64,000 nt of DNA from assembly GCA_029379225.1 (NCBI GenBank), contig JAQYWR010000013.1, forward strand, positions 78,606-142,605, read 5' to 3'. The position numbers and the translations under genes are program-made. Origin of the DNA: Nostoc sp. S4. Lineage in GTDB: Bacteria; Cyanobacteriota; Cyanobacteriia; Cyanobacteriales; Nostocaceae. Under the pieces are notes generated by a model. It was not told the DNA's origin. It saw nothing but the letters and a program-made list of their open reading frames with translations, and did not search any database. Below, in pieces: positions 26,831 to 35,822 of this stretch; within the stretch, counting starts at the first letter, position 1; each line of letters opens with the position of its first letter.

Positions 26831-27960
26831 TCAAGAAATTAAACTAACTTGGGACTGTTAATTCGTTTTTGGTTTTCGTTCAAACAAAGTTTAAAACTTG
26901 TTTGATGTCTTATAAACTGCATTGGGGAAAGCGTCTTAAGAGTTAGAGTTTCGTTAATTTCTAATGTTAATTTTCATAAATTCAGGTACATTCCTGATTT
27001 TCAAAGGAAAAAATTAGTCTGTTGTTCGCAAAACCGTCTATAAAATGTTAGAGGTTGGGTAAATGCGTAGAGAAATAGCATAACTTGTTCGTAAGCAGCA
27101 GGTAAAAATTTTTAGTTAATACATCATTGACAAACTCTAGTTTCAAACCACCATTGGTCAAATTCCTGAGTTGTTTTTGTAGTTGCCGCTAGACTAACAC
27201 TTCTTTGTTCTAGGTGATAAAGACTTTGAAAAAACGAGGCAGTTCCAAGAAAAAATTTGACAAGTGTTAAAAAAGGACTGGAGACTGAACCAGACAATCA
27301 AACAAGGGAAAAAAGACAGCTTCCAATAAGTCTTTCCCCTTGTCCCTAGTCCCTTTTGTCCTCCCCTCCTCTTCTTGATCCATACCCAGTCCCCAGTACC
27401 CAATGCCCTTCTGCTCCTCTACTTGTTTATAAACCCTTAATTTCCAATTTCTCAAGCACTATCACTTGTCTTAATGATAGTTCTGATTGCTAAATTGGAA
27501 AGAGGTATTTGTCTAATAGTATACTTTGACTTTAAATCTTATTGTTTTAATATTATTGGCTCTATCATGACTACCATAAATAAAATTTACCTGCAAGTGT
27601 TAGTAGAACTGCTACGGGGGGAAAACTTAATATGCAGCTTCATCTAGATTTTTCAGCTAGCTATGAGTGCTGTATGTAGTATCAAAGATTACTTCCTGGA
27701 GGTGAGAGGAGATTTGGCAAGCAAGTATAGACTCTGTAACACTAAAGCTGACTTATGAAGTCAGTTACTCTATACCAGAGCACATAGTAATCGATATCAG
27801 CCATTGAGATAAATCACTGTGAGTAAACGCTCCTACACTCAGCAGTCATGTAGCCAAACAGCCTTATTGGTGGAAATGCTCTGCTCTTACCTGACTCAGA
27901 AAATCCTTATCCGATCAGATTATTCTTTATCCGACTGCCGTTGCAGCAGGAAAGCGGTGC
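26831..27960. other. Long intergenic region upstream of cyaC
   Basis: 1130 bp with no convincing ORF. It holds an imperfect palindrome CAAACAAAGTTT/AAACTTGTTTG (26881-26904) just upstream of the GNAT gene and a CT-rich low-complexity tract at 27330-27425. The remainder presumably contains the cyaC promoter and leader. No RNA gene was identified. Confidence 0.5.
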
Positions 27961-30900
27961 ATGAAATCCCAAGCAAACAGTAAGCCTAAAATTTTGGTTG
28001 TCGATGATGAGCCAGACAACCTTGACTTGCTTTACCGCACTTTCTATCGGGACTATAAGGTGCTAAGAGCAACCTCTGGTCCTGCGGCACTCGATTTGCT
28101 GGCTCAAGAGGGAGAGGTCGCACTGATCATCTCTGACCAGCGGATGCCGATGATGAGCGGTACAGAATTTTTGAGCCTAACAGCAACTCAATATCCAGAT
28201 ATTATCCGGATTATTTTAACTGGCTACACCGATGTCGAAGACTTGGTGGAAGCAATCAACGCTGGTAAGGTTTTCAAATATGTCACCAAACCGTGGGAAG
28301 CAGACGAGCTTAAAGGAGTTGTACGCCAAGCTTTAGACACACATAATGTCCTCAAAGCCCGCACCCGCGAACTTACCCGTACACTGCGGCGAGAGTCGCT
28401 ATTGAATACGGTCACAAATACGATTCGCGGTGCATTAGACTATCGGCAAATTTTGCAGGCAATTGTAGATTCCGTGGGTCAGATGTTGGAAGTGGATGTC
28501 TGCCTGTTGCGTCCCTTCCAAGATGAACAATTGGCAGAGAAAGGATTTATTTATCAAAAGCCTCTTTCTGAAGAAGTGGGAGAGCATCGGAGCCAGGGAG
28601 CAGAGGTGCAAGCTAGTAATTCCTCTGCTCCCCTGCCTCTTTTAGCTCACACAGTTTGGGAAACCCGCGAAGTTCAAGTAATTCATGATGTCATAGATGA
28701 TGAGCGGATTCAGGGTAATACTCCCGAACTGAGCCAACGTAGAAAGGCTTTTGCTGCTGCTAATATTTGTTCTAGTTTAGTTGTGCCATTGATCTGTCAA
28801 CAGGAATTGATGGCAGTCTTGGCACTGCACCAGTGTTCTTTACCCCGTTTGTGGGGAGATGATGAAGTGCAGCTAGTAATGATGGTAGCGGATCAGGCAG
28901 CCTTAGCTTTGTCTCAAGCATATGCTTACGAACAAGTACGTGCTTTGGCTAAACGAGAAAGTTTGATTAATACGATTACTAGCGCGATTCGTTCTAGCCT
29001 AGACCCTGAGGATATTTTTGCAGCTATTACCCAGCAATTAGGACAAGCCTTACAAGTTGATGGCTGTGTTCTGTCTCTGTGGACAGAGGAAGATGAGTTT
29101 GTCCAGTCTGTGGCCTTGTATGATAGTTTTCAACATCCGGAAAATTTCTGTAGGCACAGTCCAACCCAGCTATCACCAGCTTCAAACCAAAATACAAGTA
29201 ATAATCACTTGTTTACTGAGGAATTACCCTATTCTCAAACCTCTATACAGAAAAATCCAATTTTACAAGAGATTTTACAGACACACGAACCAGTAGTAAT
29301 TGGTAATGTGAACCATTCTCCTAGAGAAATACAGGGTTTTGATTTGTCTTTGAAAATGCCAGCGCGATCGCTAATGGTCGTGCCATTATTGGCTGATGGG
29401 AAATGTATCGGTAGTATTACTTTATGTGAAAGTAATAAAATACGCCAGTGGATGTCATCTGAGATCGATCTAGCTAAAGCAGTAGCAGCTCAAGCAGCGA
29501 TCGCTGTGCAGCAATCACGTTTATATGAAAAAACTCGTCAACAAGCCGAACGCTTACTGGAATTAGACAAGCAAAAAACAGAATTTTTTCAAAATATTTC
29601 CCATGAGTTTCGGACTCCGATCACCTTGATTCAAGGACCTTTAGAGTCGGCAGTGGGGGCTGGTGAAGGTTTATCTTACTCCCAAAGTGCGATCGCTCTA
29701 CGTAACTCCCGTCGCTTGCTACGATTAGTAAATCAACTGCTGGATTTACAACGCCTAGATGCTGGCAGAATGCAGCCTAGTTTTCGCCCCTGCGATTTAG
29801 TCGAATTTGTCAGCCAAATTGTTGAGTCTTTTCGCCCTTACTGCGAGAAAAAGGGACTGCATCTGACCACCCAGTTAGATAAATGCCCTACAGTGTACTT
29901 AGATATGGAAAAATTTGATAAGGTGGTTTACAACCTCCTGTCAAATGCCATGAAGTTTACTCCTGAAGGTGGTACAGTCAGTGTCAGACTAAGATCTGAA
30001 AATGACTGTTGCATATTGGAAGTACAAGATACTGGAATTGGCATTGTTAAAGAACAAATTGCCCATTTATTTGAGCGCTTCCGCCAAGCTGAAGGTTCAG
30101 CAAACCGTTCCTATGAAGGTAGTGGCTTAGGTTTGGCTTTAGTGAAAGAATTAATAGAATTACATGGTGGTCAAGTTAGTGTGGAATCAGTTTATGGTGA
30201 AGGCACCACCTTTACATTATCGCTGGTTATTGGTACTGCTCACTTACCCACACAGCAACTGCTGGAAACTCCTGTTGAACTTAACACAAGCCGCGCTAGC
30301 GTAGAATTAGCTGATTTAGAACTACTAGATCGCACAGCAGATAATATTGAACATATTATAAAAAATTTATCACCTACTTCTGACACTCAGTACGGGCTAA
30401 ATGCCCCGTTACCGCTAACAACACTAGGCAGTGAACACTCTATTTTAGTTGTAGACGATAACCCGGATTTGCGAAGTTATGTATCTGATATACTCCGTCG
30501 CAATGGCTATCAAGTACAAACATCTCGTAATGGTTACGAAGGGTATCGCATAGCTAAGGAAATTATACCCAGTTTGATTCTTACTGACTTAATGATGCCT
30601 CTGGTAAGCGGACTTGAGATGATTCAGATGATCCGCACTGAGGAGAAGTTGAAAGGAATCCCAATCATTTTGCTGACAGCAAAAGTTGACGAAGAAACCC
30701 GCATCGAAGGTACAGAAAATGGTGCTGATGCTTACTTAGCAAAACCATTCAATGACCGGGAACTTTTAGCAGAAGTTCGCAATCTCTTAGCGTTAAAAGA
30801 AAATGAAAAACGAATCTTGGAGTTAAATACTTATCTCACAGAATCAGTACTAAAGCGGTTTTTGCCAGCTGTATTAGTGCAAAAAGCTGCTGCTGGCGAT

Positions 30901-31515
30901 TTGGCGTTAGATTTGCGCCCAGAACCACGCTTAATCACAGTTTTATTTAGTGACATTGTAGGTTTTACACAGCTAGCAAATACCCTTAGATCTCGGCGAG
31001 TAGCGGAGTTACTCAATGAATATTTAGAAGCTATGACCAAGGTTGTATTTGCTAATGGTGGCACTGTAGATAAATTTATGGGAGATGCTATTTTAGCTTT
31101 GTATGGAGCACCGGAAGAACTAACTCCCAATGAACAGGTACGTCGTGCCATAAATACAGCAAGAGGAATGCACCGTTCTCTCGATCAATTAAATCAGCGT
31201 TGGCGAGAACTAGGTGTATTTGATGGTGACAGACAAACTGGCGTCCAGTTTCGCTGTGGTATCCACCAAGGTACGGCGGTTGTAGGGATGTTCGGCAGCG
31301 CTGAACGTGCTGATTATACTGCTATTGGGCCGAGTGTAAATATTGCTGCTAGGTTGCAATCCGCTGCTGTTCCCGGTACTATCTTGGTTTCTGCTGCTGT
31401 AGCAGATTATTTACAAGAAGAAGAAATTACTAAAGGTAGTCCCCTAGAACTTAAAGGAGTAGATGAAACAGTTTTGACCTTCGCTGTTACACCAGAAATT
31501 ATGGTTAATCGCTAA
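27961..31515 (+). CDS. cyaC: Sensor hybrid adenylate cyclase CyaC (REC-GAF-GAF-HK-REC-cyclase)
   Basis: 1184 residues with six domains. REC1 (~10-125) has its phospho-Asp in 'IISDQRMPMMSG'. Two GAF-type modules follow (~150-325 and ~345-515). A HisKA dimerisation helix carries H548 in 'NISHEFRTPITL', then an HATPase domain (N-box 'NLLSNAMKF', 'DTGIGI', 'GSGLGLALVKE'). REC2 (~828-940) has 'LTDLMMPLVSG'. The C-terminal class III cyclase (~985-1180) has metal-binding aspartates in 'FSDIVGFT' and 'FMGDAI', an adenine-specificity Lys in 'VDKFMGD' with Asp/Thr in 'ADYTAIG', and 'VNIAARL'. This matches CyaC of Anabaena and Arthrospira, where phosphorelay controls cAMP synthesis. A purine-rich AGGAAAG lies 7 nt before the ATG. 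All catalytic residues are intact. Confidence 0.93.
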   Translation: MKSQANSKPKILVVDDEPDNLDLLYRTFYRDYKVLRATSGPAALDLLAQEGEVALIISDQRMPMMSGTEFLSLTATQYPDIIRIILTGYTDVEDLVEAINAGKVFKYVTKPWEADELKGVVRQALDTHNVLKARTRELTRTLRRESLLNTVTNTIRGALDYRQILQAIVDSVGQMLEVDVCLLRPFQDEQLAEKGFIYQKPLSEEVGEHRSQGAEVQASNSSAPLPLLAHTVWETREVQVIHDVIDDERIQGNTPELSQRRKAFAAANICSSLVVPLICQQELMAVLALHQCSLPRLWGDDEVQLVMMVADQAALALSQAYAYEQVRALAKRESLINTITSAIRSSLDPEDIFAAITQQLGQALQVDGCVLSLWTEEDEFVQSVALYDSFQHPENFCRHSPTQLSPASNQNTSNNHLFTEELPYSQTSIQKNPILQEILQTHEPVVIGNVNHSPREIQGFDLSLKMPARSLMVVPLLADGKCIGSITLCESNKIRQWMSSEIDLAKAVAAQAAIAVQQSRLYEKTRQQAERLLELDKQKTEFFQNISHEFRTPITLIQGPLESAVGAGEGLSYSQSAIALRNSRRLLRLVNQLLDLQRLDAGRMQPSFRPCDLVEFVSQIVESFRPYCEKKGLHLTTQLDKCPTVYLDMEKFDKVVYNLLSNAMKFTPEGGTVSVRLRSENDCCILEVQDTGIGIVKEQIAHLFERFRQAEGSANRSYEGSGLGLALVKELIELHGGQVSVESVYGEGTTFTLSLVIGTAHLPTQQLLETPVELNTSRASVELADLELLDRTADNIEHIIKNLSPTSDTQYGLNAPLPLTTLGSEHSILVVDDNPDLRSYVSDILRRNGYQVQTSRNGYEGYRIAKEIIPSLILTDLMMPLVSGLEMIQMIRTEEKLKGIPIILLTAKVDEETRIEGTENGADAYLAKPFNDRELLAEVRNLLALKENEKRILELNTYLTESVLKRFLPAVLVQKAAAGDLALDLRPEPRLITVLFSDIVGFTQLANTLRSRRVAELLNEYLEAMTKVVFANGGTVDKFMGDAILALYGAPEELTPNEQVRRAINTARGMHRSLDQLNQRWRELGVFDGDRQTGVQFRCGIHQGTAVVGMFGSAERADYTAIGPSVNIAARLQSAAVPGTILVSAAVADYLQEEEITKGSPLELKGVDETVLTFAVTPEIMVNR

Positions 31516-31614
31516 AATTTAGACTGGATTTTAAATTAAGGAGTGAACACTGATAACTGGTTAAAGCCTAGCAATTAGTATAAGTGCCTAATCAGATCCA
31601 GTTTCAAATATAAT

Positions 31615-32844
31615 ATGAAACCATTGGTTGCAGACAAAACTTCAATTCCAGCCAAAGTCCGGAGGCGACACACCGACCCACCAGGTTTGTGGATTTCTGT
31701 AGTTATCGGTTCAGTCTCTATTCACTTGCTAGTGTTCTGGCTGATGCGCTCATCAAATACGTTTAGTCTATGGTTTCCTCAAGAAACTCAATCGGCTGTA
31801 CCCATTGAATTGATAGACATTTCTCCCAAAACAAAATCAACAGCTAACACAGTTTCGCCAAAACGATTATCCTCAACTCAAAAGTCTGTACCAGCACGAA
31901 TTACCCCAAAAAATCAAGATTCTTCTGCTATAAATTCTACTGATAATCTCCAAGCCAAGAGTAAAACTGACGCTTCTCAAACTAATAGTCAACGCTTTCG
32001 CCAACGAACAGTTTCCAAACCGATACCTAAACCTACACCTACAGCGATACCTAAAATTCCAACTGACGCTTCTCAAACTAATAGTCAACGCTCTCGCCAA
32101 CAAACAGTTCCCAAGTCGATAGCTACACCTATACCTAAAGCGACACCTACAATTCCAGTCGCTAATCTTCCTTGGAACCACCGTCAAAAACTCAAATTTG
32201 GAAAGGGAACACCACTACCAGCAGGTATTCCATCAAATCTACCAGTCAAGGAAACTTCACCAACTCCTACAGGACAAACTCCACCAACTCCCACAGGACA
32301 AACTCCATTAACTCCCACACAACAAACTCCGCTAACTTCTACAGGACAAACTTCACCAACTCCAGCTAGGGAAACTCCATCAATTCCCACAGGACAAACC
32401 CCGCCAACCCCGAATAGAGAAACTTTGCCAACTTCGACTCAAGGAGCATCAGTGGCGATAGTAGCTCCTCTACTTAAAAATGAAGTTAGTAGCTTGATAA
32501 AAGCAGGAAGATTGCGACAAGATGGTTTACCAGATGCGATCGCTGTATATAAAGGTAGTGGCACAAAACAATTCGACTCCAGTTTTCTCCTCCAAAATTA
32601 TGAACTTAACCCAGCATCACTCTTGGCTAGCTTAGTAATCGATCGCAATGGCAACTTTCAACAGGCTGTAGTTTTAGAAATACAACCAGCAACATTACAA
32701 AGTCAAAAAAGCACATATCAGCAAGTCCTAAACGAAATTTTCAAAACAGAAAACTTTGTTGCTGCCCAGAATAACGATGGTACAAAACCAGATTTAAGCA
32801 ATCTGTATGTCATAATCAAAATTCAATCTACCAATTCCAACTAA
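31615..32844 (+). CDS. TonB-like single-pass protein with Pro/Thr-rich spacer
   Basis: 409 residues. A basic N-terminus precedes a single transmembrane segment 'GLWISVVIGSVSIHLLVFWLM' (~residues 24-44; the SxHLL pattern is typical of TonB). Next are 'QSAVPIELIDISP', a ~230-residue Ser/Thr/Pro/Lys-rich spacer with imperfect repeats (TASQTNSQRxRQ; PTPTGQTP), and a ~125-residue C-terminal domain ('AVYKGSG', 'LASLVIDRNGNFQQAVVLEIQPATLQ') like the TonB C-terminal fold. The layout suggests an energy-coupling or envelope-spanning protein. It follows cyaC by 99 bp on the same strand; co-transcription is possible. No ExbB/ExbD gene is nearby. Confidence 0.65.
   Translation: MKPLVADKTSIPAKVRRRHTDPPGLWISVVIGSVSIHLLVFWLMRSSNTFSLWFPQETQSAVPIELIDISPKTKSTANTVSPKRLSSTQKSVPARITPKNQDSSAINSTDNLQAKSKTDASQTNSQRFRQRTVSKPIPKPTPTAIPKIPTDASQTNSQRSRQQTVPKSIATPIPKATPTIPVANLPWNHRQKLKFGKGTPLPAGIPSNLPVKETSPTPTGQTPPTPTGQTPLTPTQQTPLTSTGQTSPTPARETPSIPTGQTPPTPNRETLPTSTQGASVAIVAPLLKNEVSSLIKAGRLRQDGLPDAIAVYKGSGTKQFDSSFLLQNYELNPASLLASLVIDRNGNFQQAVVLEIQPATLQSQKSTYQQVLNEIFKTENFVAAQNNDGTKPDLSNLYVIIKIQSTNSN
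32250..32440 (+). repeat. Coding Pro/Thr repeat in the TonB-like gene
   Basis: Imperfect ~24-bp units of the form ACTCCCACAGGACAAACTCC encode PTPTGQTP-like octapeptides. They are compositionally similar to, but separate from, the FecR-domain gene repeat. Confidence 0.75.
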
Positions 32845-32898
32845 CGAAATGCTTGATTTTTAGCCAGAGGTGTGTTAAACTTCATAAGTTGGAAAATT

Positions 32899-32969
32899 GC
32901 GGGCGTAGTTTAGTGGTAAAACTATAGCCTTCCAAGCTATTAATGCGGGTTCGATTCCCGCCGCCCGCT
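32899..32969 (+). tRNA. trnG-UCC: tRNA-Gly (anticodon UCC)
   Basis: A complete 71-nt cloverleaf. The acceptor stem is GCGGGCG/CGCCCGC with discriminator U. The D arm contains AGTGGTA. The anticodon stem ATAGC/GCTAT encloses loop CTTCCAA (anticodon UCC, glycine). The T arm is GCGGG-TTCGATT-CCCGC. The 3' CCA is not encoded. Confidence 0.96.
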
Positions 32970-33252
32970 TATTGCTGTTGTTTAGAACTATTATTTGTCA
33001 CTGTTAAGAAATTGATATGACCTTTTGTAGAAAACACTTTACATATAAGACTCGTGTTTTATTTTTGAAAAAAATTTAGTCTACCTTAATCTTTTATTAT
33101 CCCTTTGCCCGTTGCCTGCCTAAGCAAGTAATTTCTCCAAGTCAAACCAAATTCCTATAGGTTTTATGTTGTTGTGAACGCCTGAGGAAAGATTATTTAA
33201 GGGGGAAAAAATACCTACGCTTTCTCTTGTAGCGTATGACCGAAAACAGGCG

Positions 33253-33366
33253 ATGTCTAAGGACAAGCAGCTTTGCGTCTGTGCATCTCAAGAACAAGAT
33301 CAGCCTGTGATTCCTGTGTGGTTAGATATCATTTATCAACAATTAGCCGAGAAACTAGGAAAATAA
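33253..33366 (+). CDS. Possible small ORF, 37 codons
   Basis: ATG at 33253 opens MSKDKQLCVCASQEQDQPVI followed by PVWLDIIYQQLAEKLGK and a stop. The codon use looks coding-like and the amphipathic end is protein-like, but I recognise no family and see no strong ribosome binding site. It may be a fragment of a larger decayed gene. Confidence 0.3.
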   Translation: MSKDKQLCVCASQEQDQPVIPVWLDIIYQQLAEKLGK

Positions 33367-33439
33367 GAATTCTCTTTCATAAGATAAAAGCATTGCAGTA
33401 GTTAACTACAGTGCCACGTGGAACAAGGAAAAACAGCAA

Positions 33440-33517
33440 AAAGCCAGTAGAGAAAGACAATTCTGGAGATTTACCACACTGGGATCGGCTGCCAAAAATA
33501 GAATTTTAACCTTATGC
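33440..33517 (-). pseudogene. Decayed fragment resembling a CHAT/effector-associated start
   Basis: On the minus strand, ATG at about 33517 gives MHKVKILFLAADPSVVNLQN. This resembles the 'KILFLAANPxxT' opening strand of CHAT-peptidase and related conflict proteins, but the sequence loses similarity within 20 codons. It is best seen as a remnant. Confidence 0.3.
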
Positions 33518-33677
33518 ATAGAATCAAAGTAAGAATCAATTACCTTATAAGCTCGACTAGTTAAAGCACATTTGTATTGATTATCCCGACTGCGATCGCA
33601 TCGTGATAAGGCAGTACAGTATAACAAGCTCAATGTCCACTGAAGTGCGACAAATGAAGCGATTGGCTTTCTCTTAC

Positions 33678-33695
33678 GAGACGCTACGCGAACGC
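33678..33695. repeat. Dispersed repeat GAGACGCTACGCGAACGC
   Basis: Near-identical to the 18-mer at 26074-26091 (one substitution). Confidence 0.7.
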
Positions 33696-33941
33696 TACAC
33701 TGTGTTCCGTTTGCAATGACCAATCATCGCTGTGTAAATCCTGATGAGATCAAACCCTGCCATTAGAACCAAGACTTATTAACGCCTTTAACTTTTGAGT
33801 ATAAGTATTGCGATCGCTATTTTCTAAAAGATTTTAAATCACCTCTATTCAGCATAGAAGTCAAAAGTTAAAAAATAAATTTGTCATGATGGGACAAGTT
33901 AGTAATCTCATTGACCATTGACTATTAACTCAGCACACAAC

Positions 33942-35723
33942 ATGACCAAAGCAACTGCATCCCGTCCCAACACCTACGTCCAGGAAACTGCACCAACGAT
34001 TCATTACTCGGTGGCAATGCCGCAACCAGAAAACCATCTGTTTGAAGTCACTTTACAGCTTGTGAATTACCCCTGGCCAATTCTCGATTTAAAACTGCCA
34101 GTATGGACACCAGGCTCCTACTTAGTTCGAGAATATGCTAAGAACTTACAGGATTTCGCGGCTTTTGTAGAGGATAAGCCTTTACCTTGGCGCAAAATTA
34201 GTAAAAATCATTGGCAAATAGATAAAATAGATGTTTCAGAATTAACTATACGTTACCGTATTTTTGCCAATGAGCTATCGGTGCGAACAAATCACTTGGA
34301 TGCTAGCCACGGTTATTTTAACGGTGCGGCAATATTTTTTAGAATAGCTGGTTGGGAGAAGCAACCGATTCGTGTCACCATCGTGCCACCACGCCCGGAA
34401 TGGCAGGTAACTACTGCTTTACCTGCCGTTGGCGAGCAAACGAATACTTTCTTGGCTAGCGATTTTGATACTCTTGTTGATAGTCCATTTGAGATTGGTT
34501 ACCACCAATTGTATAAATTTGAGGTTTTGGGAAAACCCCATGAATTGGCAGTTTGGGGACAAGGTAATTATCAAGCCCAACAGATGATTGCTGATATCAA
34601 AAAAATTATTCGGGTAGAAGCGCAGATGTTCGGCGGTTTGCCCTATGAAAGATATGTATTTTTGTTACATTTGTTTAGTCAAGCTTTTGGCGGTTTAGAG
34701 CATAAAAACTGTTGCTCGTTAATTTACCAGCGTTTTGGGTTTCGCGTTCCAGAAAAGTACCATCGCTTTATACAATTAGTCGCACACGAGTTCTTTCACT
34801 TGTGGAACGTCAAGCGAATTCGCCCAAAAGCACTAGAGGTTTTTGATTATGACCAGGAAAATTACACCCCATGCTTGTGGTTTTGTGAAGGGACTACCAG
34901 TTACTACGATTTGTTAATTCCATTGCGGGCGGAAATTTATGATGCTAAATCCTATTTAAATAATTTGGGTAAGGAAATTACCAGATATCAAACCACGCGG
35001 GGGCGCAAAGTACAACCGCTGTCCGAGTCGAGTTTTGATGCTTGGATTAAACTCTATCGTCCAGATCCCAATAGCGGCAATTCCCAAATTTCCTATTATT
35101 TAAAGGGAGAAATGGTCTCGTTATTGCTGGATTTACTAATTCGCTCTACTCACGACAATCAGCGTTCCCTCGATGACGTAATGCTGAAAATGTGGCAGCA
35201 ATTTGGACAAGCTGAAATTGGCTATACTTCACAACAGTTGCACGAAGTTATAGAATCTGTCGCCGGAATCGACTTGACTGATTTCTTTGAGCGATACATT
35301 CATACCACTGAAGATTTGCCATTTAATCAGTATTTAGAACCCTTTGGCTTGCAGTTAGTAGCTGAGCAGCAGGAAGAACCTCATCTCGGTGTAAGAATAA
35401 ATACTGAGAATGGACGGGAGATAATTAAGTTTGTTGAGGCGGATTCACCCGCACAAGCAGGGGGAATTGATGCAGGTGATGAGTTACTGGCAATTGATGG
35501 GATTAAGGTAACGGCAGGTGGCTTAAGCGATCGCCTCAAAGATTACCAACCAAGCGATAAAATTAAAGTCACAGTTTTCCACCAAGACGAACTACGTACT
35601 TATTCCATTATCCTAGCATCACCAAATCCCACTCGGTATCAAGTACAGCCGATTGATTCTCCTGACTCTACACAGGAGCGAAACTTTTCTGGCTGGCTTG
35701 GGGTAGCGCTGACAACTGTTTAG
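33942..35723 (+). CDS. M61 family metallopeptidase with PDZ domain
   Basis: A peptidase of about 593 residues. The N-terminal half is a beta-rich domain ('HYSVAMPQPENHLFEVTLQL', 'WTPGSYLVREYAKNLQDFAA', the PGSY(L/M)vREY signature of glycyl aminopeptidase-like M61). The gluzincin zinc motif is 'VAHEFFHLWNVKRIRP' (HExxH near residue 281), with a downstream 'CLWFCEGTTSYYDLL' supplying the third ligand Glu. A C-terminal PDZ domain (~485-560, 'LGVRINTENGREIIKF', 'PAQAGGIDAGDELLAIDG') follows. It lacks a signal peptide, so it is probably cytosolic. I chose ATG 33942 over an upstream TTG. It is followed by a strong inverted repeat shared with convergent pyk. Confidence 0.9.
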   Translation: MTKATASRPNTYVQETAPTIHYSVAMPQPENHLFEVTLQLVNYPWPILDLKLPVWTPGSYLVREYAKNLQDFAAFVEDKPLPWRKISKNHWQIDKIDVSELTIRYRIFANELSVRTNHLDASHGYFNGAAIFFRIAGWEKQPIRVTIVPPRPEWQVTTALPAVGEQTNTFLASDFDTLVDSPFEIGYHQLYKFEVLGKPHELAVWGQGNYQAQQMIADIKKIIRVEAQMFGGLPYERYVFLLHLFSQAFGGLEHKNCCSLIYQRFGFRVPEKYHRFIQLVAHEFFHLWNVKRIRPKALEVFDYDQENYTPCLWFCEGTTSYYDLLIPLRAEIYDAKSYLNNLGKEITRYQTTRGRKVQPLSESSFDAWIKLYRPDPNSGNSQISYYLKGEMVSLLLDLLIRSTHDNQRSLDDVMLKMWQQFGQAEIGYTSQQLHEVIESVAGIDLTDFFERYIHTTEDLPFNQYLEPFGLQLVAEQQEEPHLGVRINTENGREIIKFVEADSPAQAGGIDAGDELLAIDGIKVTAGGLSDRLKDYQPSDKIKVTVFHQDELRTYSIILASPNPTRYQVQPIDSPDSTQERNFSGWLGVALTTV

Positions 35724-35749
35724 GGTATTGAGCATGTGGGGTATCGGCA

Positions 35750-35800
35750 GGGTGGGGAGATGGGGTGAAATTCTCTCCCCACCTCCTCATCTCCCCACCC
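35750..35800. terminator. Bidirectional terminator-like inverted repeat between M61 gene and pyk
   Basis: GGGTGGGGAGATG (35750-35762) is perfectly complementary to CATCTCCCCACCC (35788-35800). It lies between convergent stop codons and is made from the GGGGAGATG low-complexity repeat. There is no T-run; the terminator function is inferred from position. Confidence 0.55.
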
Positions 35801-35822
35801 GTCGACTCCCCAGCCCTCAATG

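Larger units (their letters stand above)
32970..33941. other. Intergenic region with small or decayed coding remnants
   Basis: 972 bp between tRNA-Gly and the M61 peptidase. It contains a possible 37-codon ORF (33253-33366), a minus-strand remnant beginning MHKVKILFLAADPS and the dispersed repeat at 33678-33695. I see no intact gene. Confidence 0.5.

Noticed and set aside
33406..33723. 105-codon minus-strand ORF
   Set aside because: It spans a dispersed GAGACGCTACGCGAACGC repeat and only its C-terminal portion looks protein-like; treated as a remnant, not a gene.
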